Below, in pieces: positions 25,261-34,401 of a stretch of 64,000 bases of DNA (positions are counted from its first letter, which is position 1; each line of letters begins with the position of its first letter). The stretch spans positions 82,379 to 146,378 of the forward strand of contig CAZVQC010000002.1 of NCBI GenBank assembly GCA_964629225.1, given 5' to 3'. The DNA is from RUG14199 sp964629225 (GTDB lineage Bacteria > Bacillota > Clostridia > Oscillospirales > CAG-272). The notes beneath the pieces are model-generated. The model was given only the letters and a program-made list of their open reading frames with translations, made no database searches and was not told the origin of the DNA. The translations under genes were made by a program, and so were the position numbers.

Positions 25261-26333
25261 TCGCTCTCGGCACTTCCCTTCAGTTTCTCTGCGGTCTCTG
25301 CAGTGGCAAGAGCATCGATCATAACGTCGATCTCGCCGTTCACAAAGCAGTCAATGGAATGAACAGTGAAGCCGATACGGTGATCGGTCACTCTCCCTTG
25401 GGGGAAGTTGTAGGTCCTTATCCTCTCACTGCGGTCACCGGTACCTACCTGCATTCGCCGCTCCGATGCTATCCTATCGTTCTGCTCTCTCTGCTTCATG
25501 TCAAAGAGCTTGCTTCGAAGGAGCTTCATCGCCTTGTCTTTGTTCTTGTATTGACTGCGTTCATCCTGGCATTCTATGGTTATTCCGGAGGGCTTGTGGA
25601 TAAGTCTTATTGCAGACTCGGTCTTGTTGATATGCTGCCCTCCGGCACCGCTGCTTTTAATAGTCTCAATCAAAAGATCCGAAGGATCGATCTCAACTTC
25701 CACATCCTCGGCCTCCGGCAGCACCGCAACGGTTGCGGTGGAGGTGTGGATCCTGCCGGATGATTCGGTCTCCGGAACCCTTTGGACCCTGTGGACACCG
25801 CTCTCGTATTTGTATCTTGAATAGGCTCCGTCGCCGCTGACCATGAAAGTTATCTCGCGGAAGCCTCCAAGCCCCGTCTCATTACAGCTAACAAGCTCGC
25901 ATTTGTACCGTTTTGTGTCGGCGTACATAGTGTACATACGGTAGAGCACCCCGGCAAAGAGTGCCGCTTCCTCGCCTCCGGCACCGGCACGTATCTCGAT
26001 GATAACGTTTTTGTCATCATTCGGATCCTTCGGCAAAAGCAGTACCTTAAGTTCTTCCGAGAGGTGAGAGAGTGCCTGCTTTCCGTCTCGGTACTCCTCT
26101 TTCGCAAGCTCGTAGAGTTCGGAGTCGCTCTCGCCGTTCATTATGGCAAAAGCCTCATCGGTGTTTTCTTTCGCTGTAACGTATTCACGGTACTTTTCAA
26201 CGAGGGGACCGAGGGTACTGTACTCCTTCATAAGAGCGGTATAGGAGGCCACGTCGCTCATGATATCCGGCCTTGCCAGTTCCCGTTCTATCGCCTCGTA
26301 GCGCTCCTCCGCTTTTTTGAGTCTCTCTATCAT
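25257..26333 (-). CDS. prfA: Peptide chain release factor 1
   Basis: Recognises UAA and UAG and triggers peptide release. The catalytic GAGGQHINKT motif is at about 227-236; the codon-recognition PxT motif appears as VPETESSGRIHTSTATVAVLP (about 181-201). Length 358 is normal. No prmC methyltransferase follows, where it usually lies. It starts six bases after the aminopeptidase stop with only a weak ribosome-binding site (GGAAG abutting the ATG), so it may rely on coupling. Confidence 0.97.
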   Translation of the reverse strand: MIERLKKAEERYEAIERELARPDIMSDVASYTALMKEYSTLGPLVEKYREYVTAKENTDEAFAIMNGESDSELYELAKEEYRDGKQALSHLSEELKVLLLPKDPNDDKNVIIEIRAGAGGEEAALFAGVLYRMYTMYADTKRYKCELVSCNETGLGGFREITFMVSGDGAYSRYKYESGVHRVQRVPETESSGRIHTSTATVAVLPEAEDVEVEIDPSDLLIETIKSSGAGGQHINKTESAIRLIHKPSGITIECQDERSQYKNKDKAMKLLRSKLFDMKQREQNDRIASERRMQVGTGDRSERIRTYNFPQGRVTDHRIGFTVHSIDCFVNGEIDVMIDALATAETAEKLKGSAESE

Positions 26334-26339
26334 CTTCCG

Positions 26340-27740
26340 TTATCTGCAAAATGCGGAAAAAGCCTTGTGAGCACTGTAGAGGTCGAACTTGGAGATGATC
26401 TCAAAGGGAGCGTGCATGGATATTACCGGCACGCCCATGTCAACGGTGTCGATATTGTATCTTGAAATGTATTTTGCGACAGTTCCGCCGCCGCCGGCGT
26501 CAACCTTACCCATCTCGGCAGTCTGCCAAAGAACTCCCGCACCGTCAAGAATAGCGCCGATTTTTGCAACGTATTCGGCAGTCGCATCGTTGGTGCTGTA
26601 TTTGCCGGCAGAGCCCGTGTATTTTGCGAGTGCAACACCGCAGGAAAGAAGTGCGGAGTTGTTCTTTTCAAACACGTCCGGGTAGTTGGGGTCAAATGCC
26701 GCAGTAACGTCTGCGGAAATGCAAAGAGAATTTGCACGTACCACCGCGGGGGATACCAGGAGCGACGATGCCACCGACTCCATGATGTCGAAAGCGAGCC
26801 TGCACTGCATTCCCGTAGCACCGTCACTGCCGGTCTCTTCTTTGTCCGCAAGTATCACCATAACGGAATTCTTGCCGTCAAGATTTTCAAGCATCGCCGT
26901 AACGGAGGGGTAAGCGCAGACCTTGTCGTCATGTCCGTATGCGCCGATAAGTACCCTGTCAAGACCCACGTCGGTGGATCTGCCCGCAGGTACGAAGCAC
27001 AGTTCCGCACTGATGAGATCCTTTTCGGTGATACCGTACATTGCGTTAAGCTCCGAGAGAAGCTTCAGTTTGAAGCTGTCATCTCCCGAAAGAACTTCAC
27101 CGTTGACGGTGATGGGGGAGGCGGAGAGCATCACGTTGAGTCCCTCGCCGGTGAAAGCCGCGCTGAGCTCCTTCTTATTCTGTTCTTTTGAAAGGTGAGG
27201 GAGAAGATCGGAGATACAGAACACCGGGTCACCCTCATTCTCACCGATAAGTACCTTCACGTTCTCGCCGTTTGCTAGGACCACGTCGCCGTGAAGAGCA
27301 AGAGGTATCGTCGCCCACTGGTACTTTCTGATGCCGCCGTAGTAGTGTGTCTTGGCGTAGACTACCGAGTTGTCCTCAAAGATTGGATGTTGCTTCAGAT
27401 CAAGTCTCGGTGAGTCGATGTGGGATGCGAGGATACGGAATCCGTTTTCGACACCTTCGCTTCCGATGACGAAAGCAATGAGGCTCTTGTTTCGATTGTT
27501 AAAGTAGAGTCTGTCACCTTGGTAGACCTGCATACCAAGTGTGTAGGGCTTGAAGCCGTAAGATTGGAGCATCTCCACAGTGTACTCCACCGCTTCTCTC
27601 TCGGTCTTTGAGTTATCAAGGAAAAGGGAATAGCCTTTTGCATACTCGAATGCCTCTTCCCTCTCGGCCTCGTCAAATGCCTCAAAGGCATTTTTCTTAG
27701 TGTACAAAAGTTTTTCTCTGATGGCGTTTGCATCTGTCAT
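26340..27740 (-). CDS. M18-family metallo-aminopeptidase
   Basis: Cytosolic dizinc aminopeptidase of 466 residues that removes N-terminal residues from peptides (aspartyl/broad-specificity M18 group). Ligand-bearing segments: ILASHIDSPRLDLKQ (about 104-118), IGAYGHDDKVCAYPS (about 268-282), VILADKEETGSDGATG (about 296-311), and the closing MGVPVISMHAPFE. GGAGGAAT precedes the ATG. It lies between the SLT gene (17 bases) and prfA (6 bases) in the nine-gene operon. Confidence 0.92.
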   Translation of the reverse strand: MTDANAIREKLLYTKKNAFEAFDEAEREEAFEYAKGYSLFLDNSKTEREAVEYTVEMLQSYGFKPYTLGMQVYQGDRLYFNNRNKSLIAFVIGSEGVENGFRILASHIDSPRLDLKQHPIFEDNSVVYAKTHYYGGIRKYQWATIPLALHGDVVLANGENVKVLIGENEGDPVFCISDLLPHLSKEQNKKELSAAFTGEGLNVMLSASPITVNGEVLSGDDSFKLKLLSELNAMYGITEKDLISAELCFVPAGRSTDVGLDRVLIGAYGHDDKVCAYPSVTAMLENLDGKNSVMVILADKEETGSDGATGMQCRLAFDIMESVASSLLVSPAVVRANSLCISADVTAAFDPNYPDVFEKNNSALLSCGVALAKYTGSAGKYSTNDATAEYVAKIGAILDGAGVLWQTAEMGKVDAGGGGTVAKYISRYNIDTVDMGVPVISMHAPFEIISKFDLYSAHKAFSAFCR

Positions 27741-27757
27741 GGTAAATTCCTCCTGTG

Positions 27758-28345
27758 TCAGTCGGCATAATATAAAATTTTGTATTTCTCGGCGGTTTCG
27801 GTCATTCTTTCAACGAACTTATCCGCCTCTTTGTCGGGTATTTTTTCAAGCTTCGGCTTTGAGTTCTCGGATATCTCCGAGTATTCGTCATTTGCCAGCC
27901 ACTCTTCAACGGTATCGCATCCCACGACCGCAGCGGCATAGACAGCCTTCCATGAGCCGAGTCTTATGTACATCGAGGAAAGCAGGTAAGTGCCGTATCT
28001 TATGTTGGTTGCGGGATCGTACATCATACCGATATCGTAGTTATCCTTAAGTGCCGCCTTCGCCGTTTCGAAATCCTCGGCGGATATCTGCATGAGACCT
28101 ATCTCCCCGTCATCGGACAGAATACTTGAGTCAAAGTCGCTCTCATTCTTGATGAAAGCGAATATCACGTTTTCGGGAACACTGAATCTCTCACTGCATT
28201 CCGCAACGCTGTCACCGAATTCGATGGGATACTTTGCCTTGTCCACCGAGTGGGAGATCTTCTGATACAAGACTCCGAAAAGCACCGATACCGCAATTAT
28301 CGCAATTATCAAAGCACTGCGAAGCAGCGTTTTTTTCTGTTCCAT
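27758..28345 (-). CDS. Membrane-anchored SLT lytic transglycosylase
   Basis: Cleaves peptidoglycan glycan strands to anhydromuropeptides. A single N-terminal helix (about 10-28) anchors it; the goose-type lysozyme-like domain spans about 55-190. The catalytic Glu sits in FIKNESDFDSSILSDDGEIGLMQI (about 66-90), followed by NIRYGTYLLSSMY and AVYAAAVVGCDTVEEWL. Length 195 is that of small Slt/YjbJ-like enzymes of Firmicutes. It begins four bases after coaE stops. Confidence 0.92.
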   Translation of the reverse strand: MEQKKTLLRSALIIAIIAVSVLFGVLYQKISHSVDKAKYPIEFGDSVAECSERFSVPENVIFAFIKNESDFDSSILSDDGEIGLMQISAEDFETAKAALKDNYDIGMMYDPATNIRYGTYLLSSMYIRLGSWKAVYAAAVVGCDTVEEWLANDEYSEISENSKPKLEKIPDKEADKFVERMTETAEKYKILYYAD

Positions 28346-28349
28346 TTAC

Positions 28350-28976
28350 TCACCTCCCATTCGGGTCGATACCGAGTTTTCTCAAGATCGCCAAGCAGTC
28401 AGACTCAAGTGATCCGACACCGTCATTGATGACGGTGATGTCGGCAAGAGACGACACGTCCCTTTGGTTTTGCATCCTCAGCCTCGCCGCATCTTCGCTT
28501 ATCCCGTCACGTTCCGTTATTCGGGCGATCCCCGTTTCAAGATCGCACAGAACACAGACGGTAATATCACAGTAACTGTCAAAGCCGCTTTCAAAAAGAA
28601 GAGGCACGTCGGCAACCGCAAAAGGTCTGTCCGTCTCTTTGATGAGTGATAATATCTCATCCGTCACGGCACCGTGGGTCAGCCGGTTAAGCTCCGTCAG
28701 CTTCGCTTCATCCGAAAAGACAATTTTCGAAAGCGCCCTTCTGTCAAGGGCTCCGTCACCGAGAATAAGACCGTCTCCGAATCGATGAGCTATCGAACGG
28801 GTAAGCGGGGACGGACAGCCGTCCGTAGGCACAAGCAAGCGGTGATAGACGGCATCCGCATCAATGTGAGTGCCGCCGAAGGAAGCAAGAAGCTCGGAAA
28901 AATAACTCTTCCCGCTTCCGCTCATTCCGCAGACTCCTATGACCGGAACGTTACTGTCCGAAGCAGCCTTCAACAT
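28350..28976 (-). CDS. coaE: Dephospho-CoA kinase
   Basis: Last step of coenzyme A synthesis: phosphorylates the ribose 3'-OH of dephospho-CoA. P-loop GVCGMSGSGKSYFSELL (about 15-31), substrate motif HIDADAVYHRLL, lid DVPLLFESGFDSYCD, and RITERDGISEDAARLRMQNQ are all present. ATG 28976 is chosen since CGGAGG lies nine bases upstream. It overlaps the end of the oxidoreductase gene by 26 bases in another frame. Product 208 residues. Confidence 0.95.
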   Translation of the reverse strand: MLKAASDSNVPVIGVCGMSGSGKSYFSELLASFGGTHIDADAVYHRLLVPTDGCPSPLTRSIAHRFGDGLILGDGALDRRALSKIVFSDEAKLTELNRLTHGAVTDEILSLIKETDRPFAVADVPLLFESGFDSYCDITVCVLCDLETGIARITERDGISEDAARLRMQNQRDVSSLADITVINDGVGSLESDCLAILRKLGIDPNGR

Positions 28977-30081
28977 CAACAAAGCCTCCGTTCATGTGAG
29001 AATCGGAAAAATACGCCGCATCAAGTACCCTTTGTACTGCGGCACCGTCTTCAAAGGAGGGGGATGGTGTCTCCCCCCTGTGAACGCAAGAAAGAAAATT
29101 ATGAAGGCATCCGATGTGCCCTCTGAGCCACCCAACGGAAGCTTTTGAACCGGGAAATCCCGTGGCGGGAGGATCGAAACGCCCCACGCACTCTATCTTG
29201 GTGTAGCCCCGTTTCAAAGGATCGGCAGTCCCGTCGTAATACCAAAGCCAGTTGGGGTCCATGAGGGAAAACTTGAGACTTCCTTTCGTGCCGAATATTT
29301 CAAAAAACAAATCGTCATTTGCGCCGGTATGTATCTTGCTGACGGTAACGGTGCCGACGGCGCCGCACTTAAGTTTCGCCGTCATATAGAACGCTTCGTC
29401 TCCGTCGGTGTTCCAATCACACTCACCCAGAAAAGAGGTGCGTTTTTCAAAGAGTATCTGACTTTTCCCCGACACTTCGGAGAATTCACCGCACAGATAG
29501 CGAATAAGATCCACTCCGTGGCTTCCGAGATCGTAAAGAACGCCACCTCCGCAAACAGTCTTATCCTGCTTCCAGCCAGTTCTGGTGGGATCAAGTGCGC
29601 TGGAATGGAGGAAGGAAAGGGAGAATGAAACTACGTCACCGATAGCACCTGAGCCCACAATTTCTTTTGCCCTTATTATCGGCAGATGAAATCTTGTATT
29701 GAAAACGATACCGCAGATACTCTCCGATCCCGATGCCAGCTCTGCCGCTTCTTTGGCCTCAAGGTAGCTTGAACAAAGGGGCTTTTCGCAGTAGATGTGC
29801 TTGCCTTTTTCGATTGCGGCTTTGATCTGTTCAAAGTGGAAGACATTTGGACTGCAAATATCGATGATGTCAATATCCGGATCAGCTATCATTTCGTCAA
29901 AGGATTCATAAGCGCGCCCAAGACCGTAGCGCTTTGAGTGAGCTTCGGCACTTTCAAAGGAGGATGAGCAGACTCCCGCTACGGTAGCATCGAAATCGGT
30001 ATCATAGTAATAGGGCAGACTTCGAAGGGCAAAGGAATGGACCTTGCCCATTGCACCGAATCCGGCATAACCGATCTTCAT
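28951..30081 (-). CDS. Gfo/Idh/MocA-family oxidoreductase
   Basis: NAD(P)-dependent sugar or inositol dehydrogenase-like enzyme of 376 residues. Rossmann start MKIGYAGFGAMGKVHSFAL, then DIIDICSPNVFHFEQ and the family motif HIYCEKPL (Lys about 95), and the C-terminal sheet with LYDLGSHGVDLIRYL. Substrate unknown. ATG 30081 follows GGAGGTGACGGT. It heads the nine-gene operon, with an extended -10 promoter at 30109-30137. Confidence 0.9.
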   Translation of the reverse strand: MKIGYAGFGAMGKVHSFALRSLPYYYDTDFDATVAGVCSSSFESAEAHSKRYGLGRAYESFDEMIADPDIDIIDICSPNVFHFEQIKAAIEKGKHIYCEKPLCSSYLEAKEAAELASGSESICGIVFNTRFHLPIIRAKEIVGSGAIGDVVSFSLSFLHSSALDPTRTGWKQDKTVCGGGVLYDLGSHGVDLIRYLCGEFSEVSGKSQILFEKRTSFLGECDWNTDGDEAFYMTAKLKCGAVGTVTVSKIHTGANDDLFFEIFGTKGSLKFSLMDPNWLWYYDGTADPLKRGYTKIECVGRFDPPATGFPGSKASVGWLRGHIGCLHNFLSCVHRGETPSPSFEDGAAVQRVLDAAYFSDSHMNGGFVDVEGCFGQ

Positions 30082-30108
30082 ACCGTCACCTCCAAGAATA
30101 TTTTTTAT

Positions 30109-30137
30109 ATTATAGCACACAATCCTCCGTAACGCAA
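30109..30137 (-). promoter_or_regulatory. Promoter of the nine-gene operon
   Basis: Minus strand: TTGCGT (30137-30132), 17 bases, TATAAT (30114-30109) with TGC extension. Confidence 0.7.
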
Positions 30138-30153
30138 CACCGACAGGTGTGAA

Positions 30154-30942
30154 TTATTTTTTAACTGGGCACTCTAAAAACACAAGTCCGCCGGGAAGAA
30201 CGGTCACTTGAAACGCAGGACAGTCAAAATATGGTATCAATGCGGAAAAACAGACAGACGGATGATCGCCTTCCGACTCGGCTATGACCGAGTTTTCAAA
30301 GTATTCCGAGTTTCTGCCCGTTATCTTACTCATCAGATTTCGGGCGCATTTGTCGGAGTTCCATCCGTCGAAGCGAGCGATAATTGAGATCAGTCCCCCG
30401 TCACAGCCGGTATTGACAACACATTCCGATGAAAAGAGCCAAGCGCCGTCACCGCCGCACGCCACCGACCTCGGCTTGCAGACTCCGAGAATACGATATA
30501 ATATCTCCTCGGTCTCAGAAGAAGTGACATCTGTATTGACGGCAAGACGGTCATCTTCGCATTTCTTTTCGGCACTTCCCGCAGACCTGTTAAAAAAGGC
30601 TGTGGAGAAAGCATTATCTACAGTTGCATCAAGCGACATTTTCGAAAACGAATTCCGCCTAACATAACTTTTTATGCAAGAGTCGCTTGCACGGGTTTCC
30701 GGATCCACGCCCGATGCCAAAAGTACTCTCGCTCTGTATTTCGAAAGAGTTTCCTCGGTTGTCGATACTTGTAAAATTTTCAATTCTTCGGCATTTTTAT
30801 AATATTCGTTCTCATCTGCCGCAAATACGCAGTTCAAAAACAGCATATCTATCCTTTCGGAAACATCGTCATACGGATCTTTCCGTCCCGATAACGCAAT
30901 TGCCGACATCAGTATCAAAACGCCCAGTAGTACTTTTTTCAT
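30154..30942 (-). CDS. Exported protein of unknown function
   Basis: Not recognised. The 262-residue product has a signal sequence, KKVLLGVLILMSAIALSG, without a clear lipobox Cys. The mature part contains eight cysteines, a helical first half (ERIDMLFLNCVFAADENEYYKNAEEL) and a beta-rich second half. ATG 30942 directly precedes MKKVLLG; the ribosome-binding site is weak (GTGGATT). It lies alone between the nine-gene operon downstream and the divergent holB. Confidence 0.6.
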   Translation of the reverse strand: MKKVLLGVLILMSAIALSGRKDPYDDVSERIDMLFLNCVFAADENEYYKNAEELKILQVSTTEETLSKYRARVLLASGVDPETRASDSCIKSYVRRNSFSKMSLDATVDNAFSTAFFNRSAGSAEKKCEDDRLAVNTDVTSSETEEILYRILGVCKPRSVACGGDGAWLFSSECVVNTGCDGGLISIIARFDGWNSDKCARNLMSKITGRNSEYFENSVIAESEGDHPSVCFSALIPYFDCPAFQVTVLPGGLVFLECPVKK

Positions 30943-31074
30943 AATCCACAAAGACTGTCAAGCCATCCCGAACGTAGTTTTCCTCAAAACAGTCATTTAG
31001 AACATTGAATTTTACCCCAACGGTCACATCATTTTCAAAAAATCCCGATAGGAGGATACCGTATCACTTTACGA

Positions 31075-31103
31075 TTGACTTTTCTTCGCTTTTTTGTTAT
31101 AAT
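31075..31103 (+). promoter_or_regulatory. Promoter of holB
   Basis: TTGACT (31075-31080), 17 bases, TATAAT (31098-31103). Confidence 0.85.
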
Positions 31104-31132
31104 AAGTTTTGACGTTTTACGGAGGTGGCATA

Positions 31133-32143
31133 ATGAAGCTGTTTGAAACTCTTGCAGGCAACGCAAAAATCAAGGAGACCCTTGCCGCCGACATCGAAAA
31201 AGGCACTCAATCCCACGCCTACATCATAGAAGGATCCGACGGAAGCGGAAAGCACACTGCGGCAACACTTGCCGCCATGTCCCTTTTTTGCAAAAGAAAA
31301 GGGGACAGTCTTCCCTGTCTGTCTTGTCCGTCGTGCAAAAAGGTACTTGAGGGCATCGCCCCCGATGTGACCGTCATAAAAAGGCAGAACACAGCTACGC
31401 TCGGAGTCGACTCGGTCCGTATCGTGAAAGAGACTCTCCACCTTGCTCCGGTTGAGGAAAAATACAAGGTCTACCTTGTGGAAGAGGCGGATAAGATGAC
31501 CAAGGCGGCTCAAAACGCACTGCTGCTCTCCCTTGAGGAACCGCCCGAATACGTTGTCTTCTTTCTTCTCTGCAAGGATTCCACCTTGCTTCTTGAAACA
31601 GTGAGAAGCCGTGCACCGGTCATCAAAACCGAGATATTTGACTCCTCCTTCATATCCGAATACCTTCTCGGCGACAGCAAATATCGAAATATCCGAGAAA
31701 CCGACAGAGTGCGCTTTGACGAAGCGGTCACCGCCGCAGACGGCTCCATCGGAAAAGCAAAAAAACTTCTTAACTCGGAGTCCTCGTCGCAGATCCACGA
31801 ATGGCTCGGATCGGTAAAGACGGTAGTCGGTGCCCTTTGCCGCCCGTCCCTCGCCGAAAGGCTCAAAACAGCGGATCTTTTTCCGAAAGACAGGACTGAG
31901 CTTTGCGAATTTCTGAGAGACGTATCAAAGGGGCTGAGAGACATTCTCAAAATCAAGAAATGCCCCGGCGAAGAAAACGGATATCTTATCTTCACCGACA
32001 CCGAGGAGCTAAAGAGCATCGCGCGGACAGTTCAGACCGAACGGGTCGTCCGACTCAGCTTTGAGGTCTGCGACATGGCGGCAAGGATCGCAACAAACGC
32101 AAACCCCACATCTCTAATACTTCTGCTTCTCACAAAGCAATAA
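31133..32143 (+). CDS. holB: DNA polymerase III delta' subunit
   Basis: Clamp-loader subunit of 336 residues. P-loop EGSDGSGKHTAATLAA (about 31-46), zinc-binding CLSCPSCKKVLEG, DSVRIVKETLHLAPVEEKYKVYLVEEADKMTKAAQNALLLSLEEPP, and the SRAP-type sensor. This set marks DnaX/HolB proteins; the small size and lack of DnaX C-terminal domains make it delta'. GGAGG lies eight bases before ATG 31133. ricT follows after 31 bases, the same order as holB-yaaT in Bacillus. Confidence 0.92.
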   Translation: MKLFETLAGNAKIKETLAADIEKGTQSHAYIIEGSDGSGKHTAATLAAMSLFCKRKGDSLPCLSCPSCKKVLEGIAPDVTVIKRQNTATLGVDSVRIVKETLHLAPVEEKYKVYLVEEADKMTKAAQNALLLSLEEPPEYVVFFLLCKDSTLLLETVRSRAPVIKTEIFDSSFISEYLLGDSKYRNIRETDRVRFDEAVTAADGSIGKAKKLLNSESSSQIHEWLGSVKTVVGALCRPSLAERLKTADLFPKDRTELCEFLRDVSKGLRDILKIKKCPGEENGYLIFTDTEELKSIARTVQTERVVRLSFEVCDMAARIATNANPTSLILLLLTKQ

Positions 32144-32174
32144 AATACCATGACCACAGAAAGGCGGTATCAAA

Positions 32175-33140
32175 ATGAACAGACGTGAATACGAAGAATT
32201 CACAAAGAACCGTAAAGACCACGTAGACGAGGCTTTGAATGACGGTGAAGACGCTGCGACCGAAGCCCCGCTTCCGGAAAATGTCGAAGTTATCGGAGTA
32301 AAATTCAAGGAAGCCGGCAAAGTCTACTATTTCGATCCCAAAGGAGTCGCGTATTCCAAGGAGCAAAATGTCATCGTGAAGACCGCACGGGGATCCGAGA
32401 TGGGAACGGTGGCGGCAGAGAACAAGACCGTCCCCTCATCGGAAATAGTCCCTCCGCTGAGAGAAGCCGAAAGGCCGGCGACAAAGGCGGATATCGAAAG
32501 ATACGAGCACAATCTGCTGCTTGAGAAAGAAGCCTTCAGGATCTGCAACGAGAAGATAAAACAGCACGGACTTGACATGAAGCTTATCGACGCCAAGTAC
32601 ACGTTCGATAATACAAAGTTACTTTTCAATTTTTCCGCCGACAAAAGGGTCGATTTCAGGGAACTCGTGAAGGATCTGGCATCCGTCTTCAGAACGAGGA
32701 TTGAGCTGAGACAGATAGGCATCCGCGACGAGGCAAAGCTCATGGGAGGTCTCGGCATTTGCGGCCGTCCTTTCTGCTGTTCCACCTTCCTCTCCGACTT
32801 TTCTCAGGTGTCGATCAAGATCGCCAAGGAGCAAAACCTGTCACTTAACCTCTCAAAGATATCCGGAGCCTGCGGAAAGCTCATGTGCTGTCTCAGATTT
32901 GAAAGTGAGACCTACGCCGAAGCCCTCAAGAGGATGCCATCAGTATCCGCAAGAGTGAGAACTCCCGACGGAGACGGAACCGTCACCGAGATCCACCCGC
33001 TGACCAACCTGTGCAAGGTGAAGTTCGTCGATAAAAACGACAACGTTACCACCAAGAACTACGATGCGGAACTTCTCGAAGTCTTGAAAAAAGAAAACAA
33101 GGACAACCAAAAGGGCGAAAAACATTCAAAAGGCGAGTAA
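32175..33140 (+). CDS. ricT: PSP1-domain regulator RicT/YaaT
   Basis: Subunit of the YlbF-YmcA-YaaT complex of Firmicutes, which binds iron-sulfur clusters and adjusts RNase Y processing and entry into sporulation and biofilm. Evidence: PSP1 core (about 40-200) with VGVKFKEAGKVYYFDP-like start, and the Cys clusters GICGRPFCCSTFL and GACGKLMCCLRF (about 191-240). A charged N-terminal tail of ~35 residues and a Lys-rich C-terminus flank it. The second gene after holB, as in relatives. Confidence 0.94.
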   Translation: MNRREYEEFTKNRKDHVDEALNDGEDAATEAPLPENVEVIGVKFKEAGKVYYFDPKGVAYSKEQNVIVKTARGSEMGTVAAENKTVPSSEIVPPLREAERPATKADIERYEHNLLLEKEAFRICNEKIKQHGLDMKLIDAKYTFDNTKLLFNFSADKRVDFRELVKDLASVFRTRIELRQIGIRDEAKLMGGLGICGRPFCCSTFLSDFSQVSIKIAKEQNLSLNLSKISGACGKLMCCLRFESETYAEALKRMPSVSARVRTPDGDGTVTEIHPLTNLCKVKFVDKNDNVTTKNYDAELLEVLKKENKDNQKGEKHSKGE

Positions 33141-33207
33141 GTCGCCGTCACACGGCACGCTTTATCCCCATTTTTCACTTTTATTTTGATTTTTTTGAAA
33201 AAAGCAC

Positions 33208-33235
33208 TTGCAAAGCGGATAATTTGTGCTACAAT
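33208..33235 (+). promoter_or_regulatory. Promoter of the ferredoxin gene
   Basis: TTGCAA (33208-33213), 16 bases, TACAAT (33230-33235) with TGC extension. Confidence 0.7.
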
Positions 33236-33263
33236 AATGTTAATCTATAATGGAGGTAATATC

Positions 33264-33434
33264 ATGGCTTACAAAATTTCCGACGAATGTCTCGGTTGCG
33301 GCGCTTGCGCTGACGGTTGCCCCGTTGAAGCGATCTCCGAAGCTGACGGCAAGTACGTTATCGATCCCGAGAAGTGCATTGATTGCGGCGCTTGCGCAGA
33401 TGCTTGCCCCGTAGGCGCACCTGTTGCTGAATAA
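33264..33434 (+). CDS. 2[4Fe-4S] ferredoxin
   Basis: Small electron carrier of anaerobic metabolism, 56 residues. Two cluster motifs are intact: CLGCGACADGCP (about 9-20) and CIDCGACADACP (about 38-49), the clostridial ferredoxin pattern. It takes electrons from enzymes such as pyruvate:ferredoxin oxidoreductase and feeds hydrogenases or Rnf. GGAGGTAATATC precedes ATG 33264. It has its own promoter and terminator. Confidence 0.96.
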   Translation: MAYKISDECLGCGACADGCPVEAISEADGKYVIDPEKCIDCGACADACPVGAPVAE

Positions 33435-33510
33435 TTCAGTACATAACTGTTCCGTTTGGGCGGCGGTATTCTCTGCCGCCAAGCGGCGACGGTAAAAACC
33501 AAGTATTTCT

Positions 33511-33540
33511 GCGGGCATCTTTTGCCCGCGTTATTATTAT
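33511..33540 (+). terminator. Terminator of the ferredoxin gene
   Basis: GCGGGCA (33511-33517)/TGCCCGC (33523-33529), loop TCTTT, tail GTTATTATTATT. Confidence 0.75.
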
Positions 33541-33621
33541 TCCGAAATGGACATTCCGAAAAAAGTTTCACGGCAGGAACAATTCCGACAAAACAACTCT
33601 TACAAAAACGGAGGACACTTC

Positions 33622-34392
33622 GTGGAGGATCTAAGAGCAGGACTTCATGACGACGAGCGCATTGATACCGTCAACGAAAATCTCAAGATAATTCAAAAGA
33701 AAAGAGGATTGACTTTCGGCACCGATGCCTACCTTTTGGCAGCCTTCGCCAAAGCCTCAAAAAACGGCATTTGTGCGGACTTTGGTGCGGGTACTGGTAT
33801 TATCTCACTTTTAGCGGCAACACGGCAAAAATACCCCTTAATTTACGCTGTGGAGCTACAGGATGAGTTCTGCGACCTGATCGGGCGCAATGCGAGACTA
33901 AACGGACTTGACGGAATCGTTGTTCCGGTACGGGGAGATGTGAGGGAAGCAAAGGATCTCATCGGCAGCGAGAGATGCGACGTCATCCTTTCAAACCCGC
34001 CCTACATGGCACGCTCATCCGGCTTTGCGCCCGAAAGTGATTTCATGACGAAGGCAAGGATCGAGGAGAACGGAACTGTCTTTGATTTTTGCCGGTCGGC
34101 ATCACAGTGCCTCAAATGGGGAGGCTCTTTTTTCACGGTCTTCAGACCCGACAGAATGCCTGAACTTTTTACGGCACTGCGGGAAAACGGTCTTGAGCCG
34201 AAGAGACTTATCACGGTCTATCCGAGGCTAAGCGCACCTCCCTGCCTCATTCTTACCGAGGCAAAAAAAGGCGCAAAGCCATCCCTGAGATGTGCAAGGC
34301 CGCTGATACTGTCAAAAGTGTCCGACAACACTCCGACTGCGGACTGTGACCGTGTCTATGATGAGTTTTCCCTTGAATTTCTATTCGGTTGA
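33622..34392 (+). CDS. TrmN6-like tRNA adenine-N6 methyltransferase
   Basis: SAM-dependent methyltransferase of the YfiC/TrmN6 type, whose model member methylates A37 of tRNA-Val. Motif I ICADFGAGTGIISLLAA (about 48-64) and catalytic SNPPYM (about 122-127) are intact. I place the start at GTG 33622, seven bases after GGAGG; this gives 256 residues beginning EDLRAGLHDDERIDTVNENLKIIQ, the family's usual start. An upstream ATG at 33547 has no ribosome-binding site. rsmI follows after nine bases, a pairing common in Firmicutes. Confidence 0.88.
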   Translation: MEDLRAGLHDDERIDTVNENLKIIQKKRGLTFGTDAYLLAAFAKASKNGICADFGAGTGIISLLAATRQKYPLIYAVELQDEFCDLIGRNARLNGLDGIVVPVRGDVREAKDLIGSERCDVILSNPPYMARSSGFAPESDFMTKARIEENGTVFDFCRSASQCLKWGGSFFTVFRPDRMPELFTALRENGLEPKRLITVYPRLSAPPCLILTEAKKGAKPSLRCARPLILSKVSDNTPTADCDRVYDEFSLEFLFG

Positions 34393-34401
34393 CGGTGAAT
34401 T

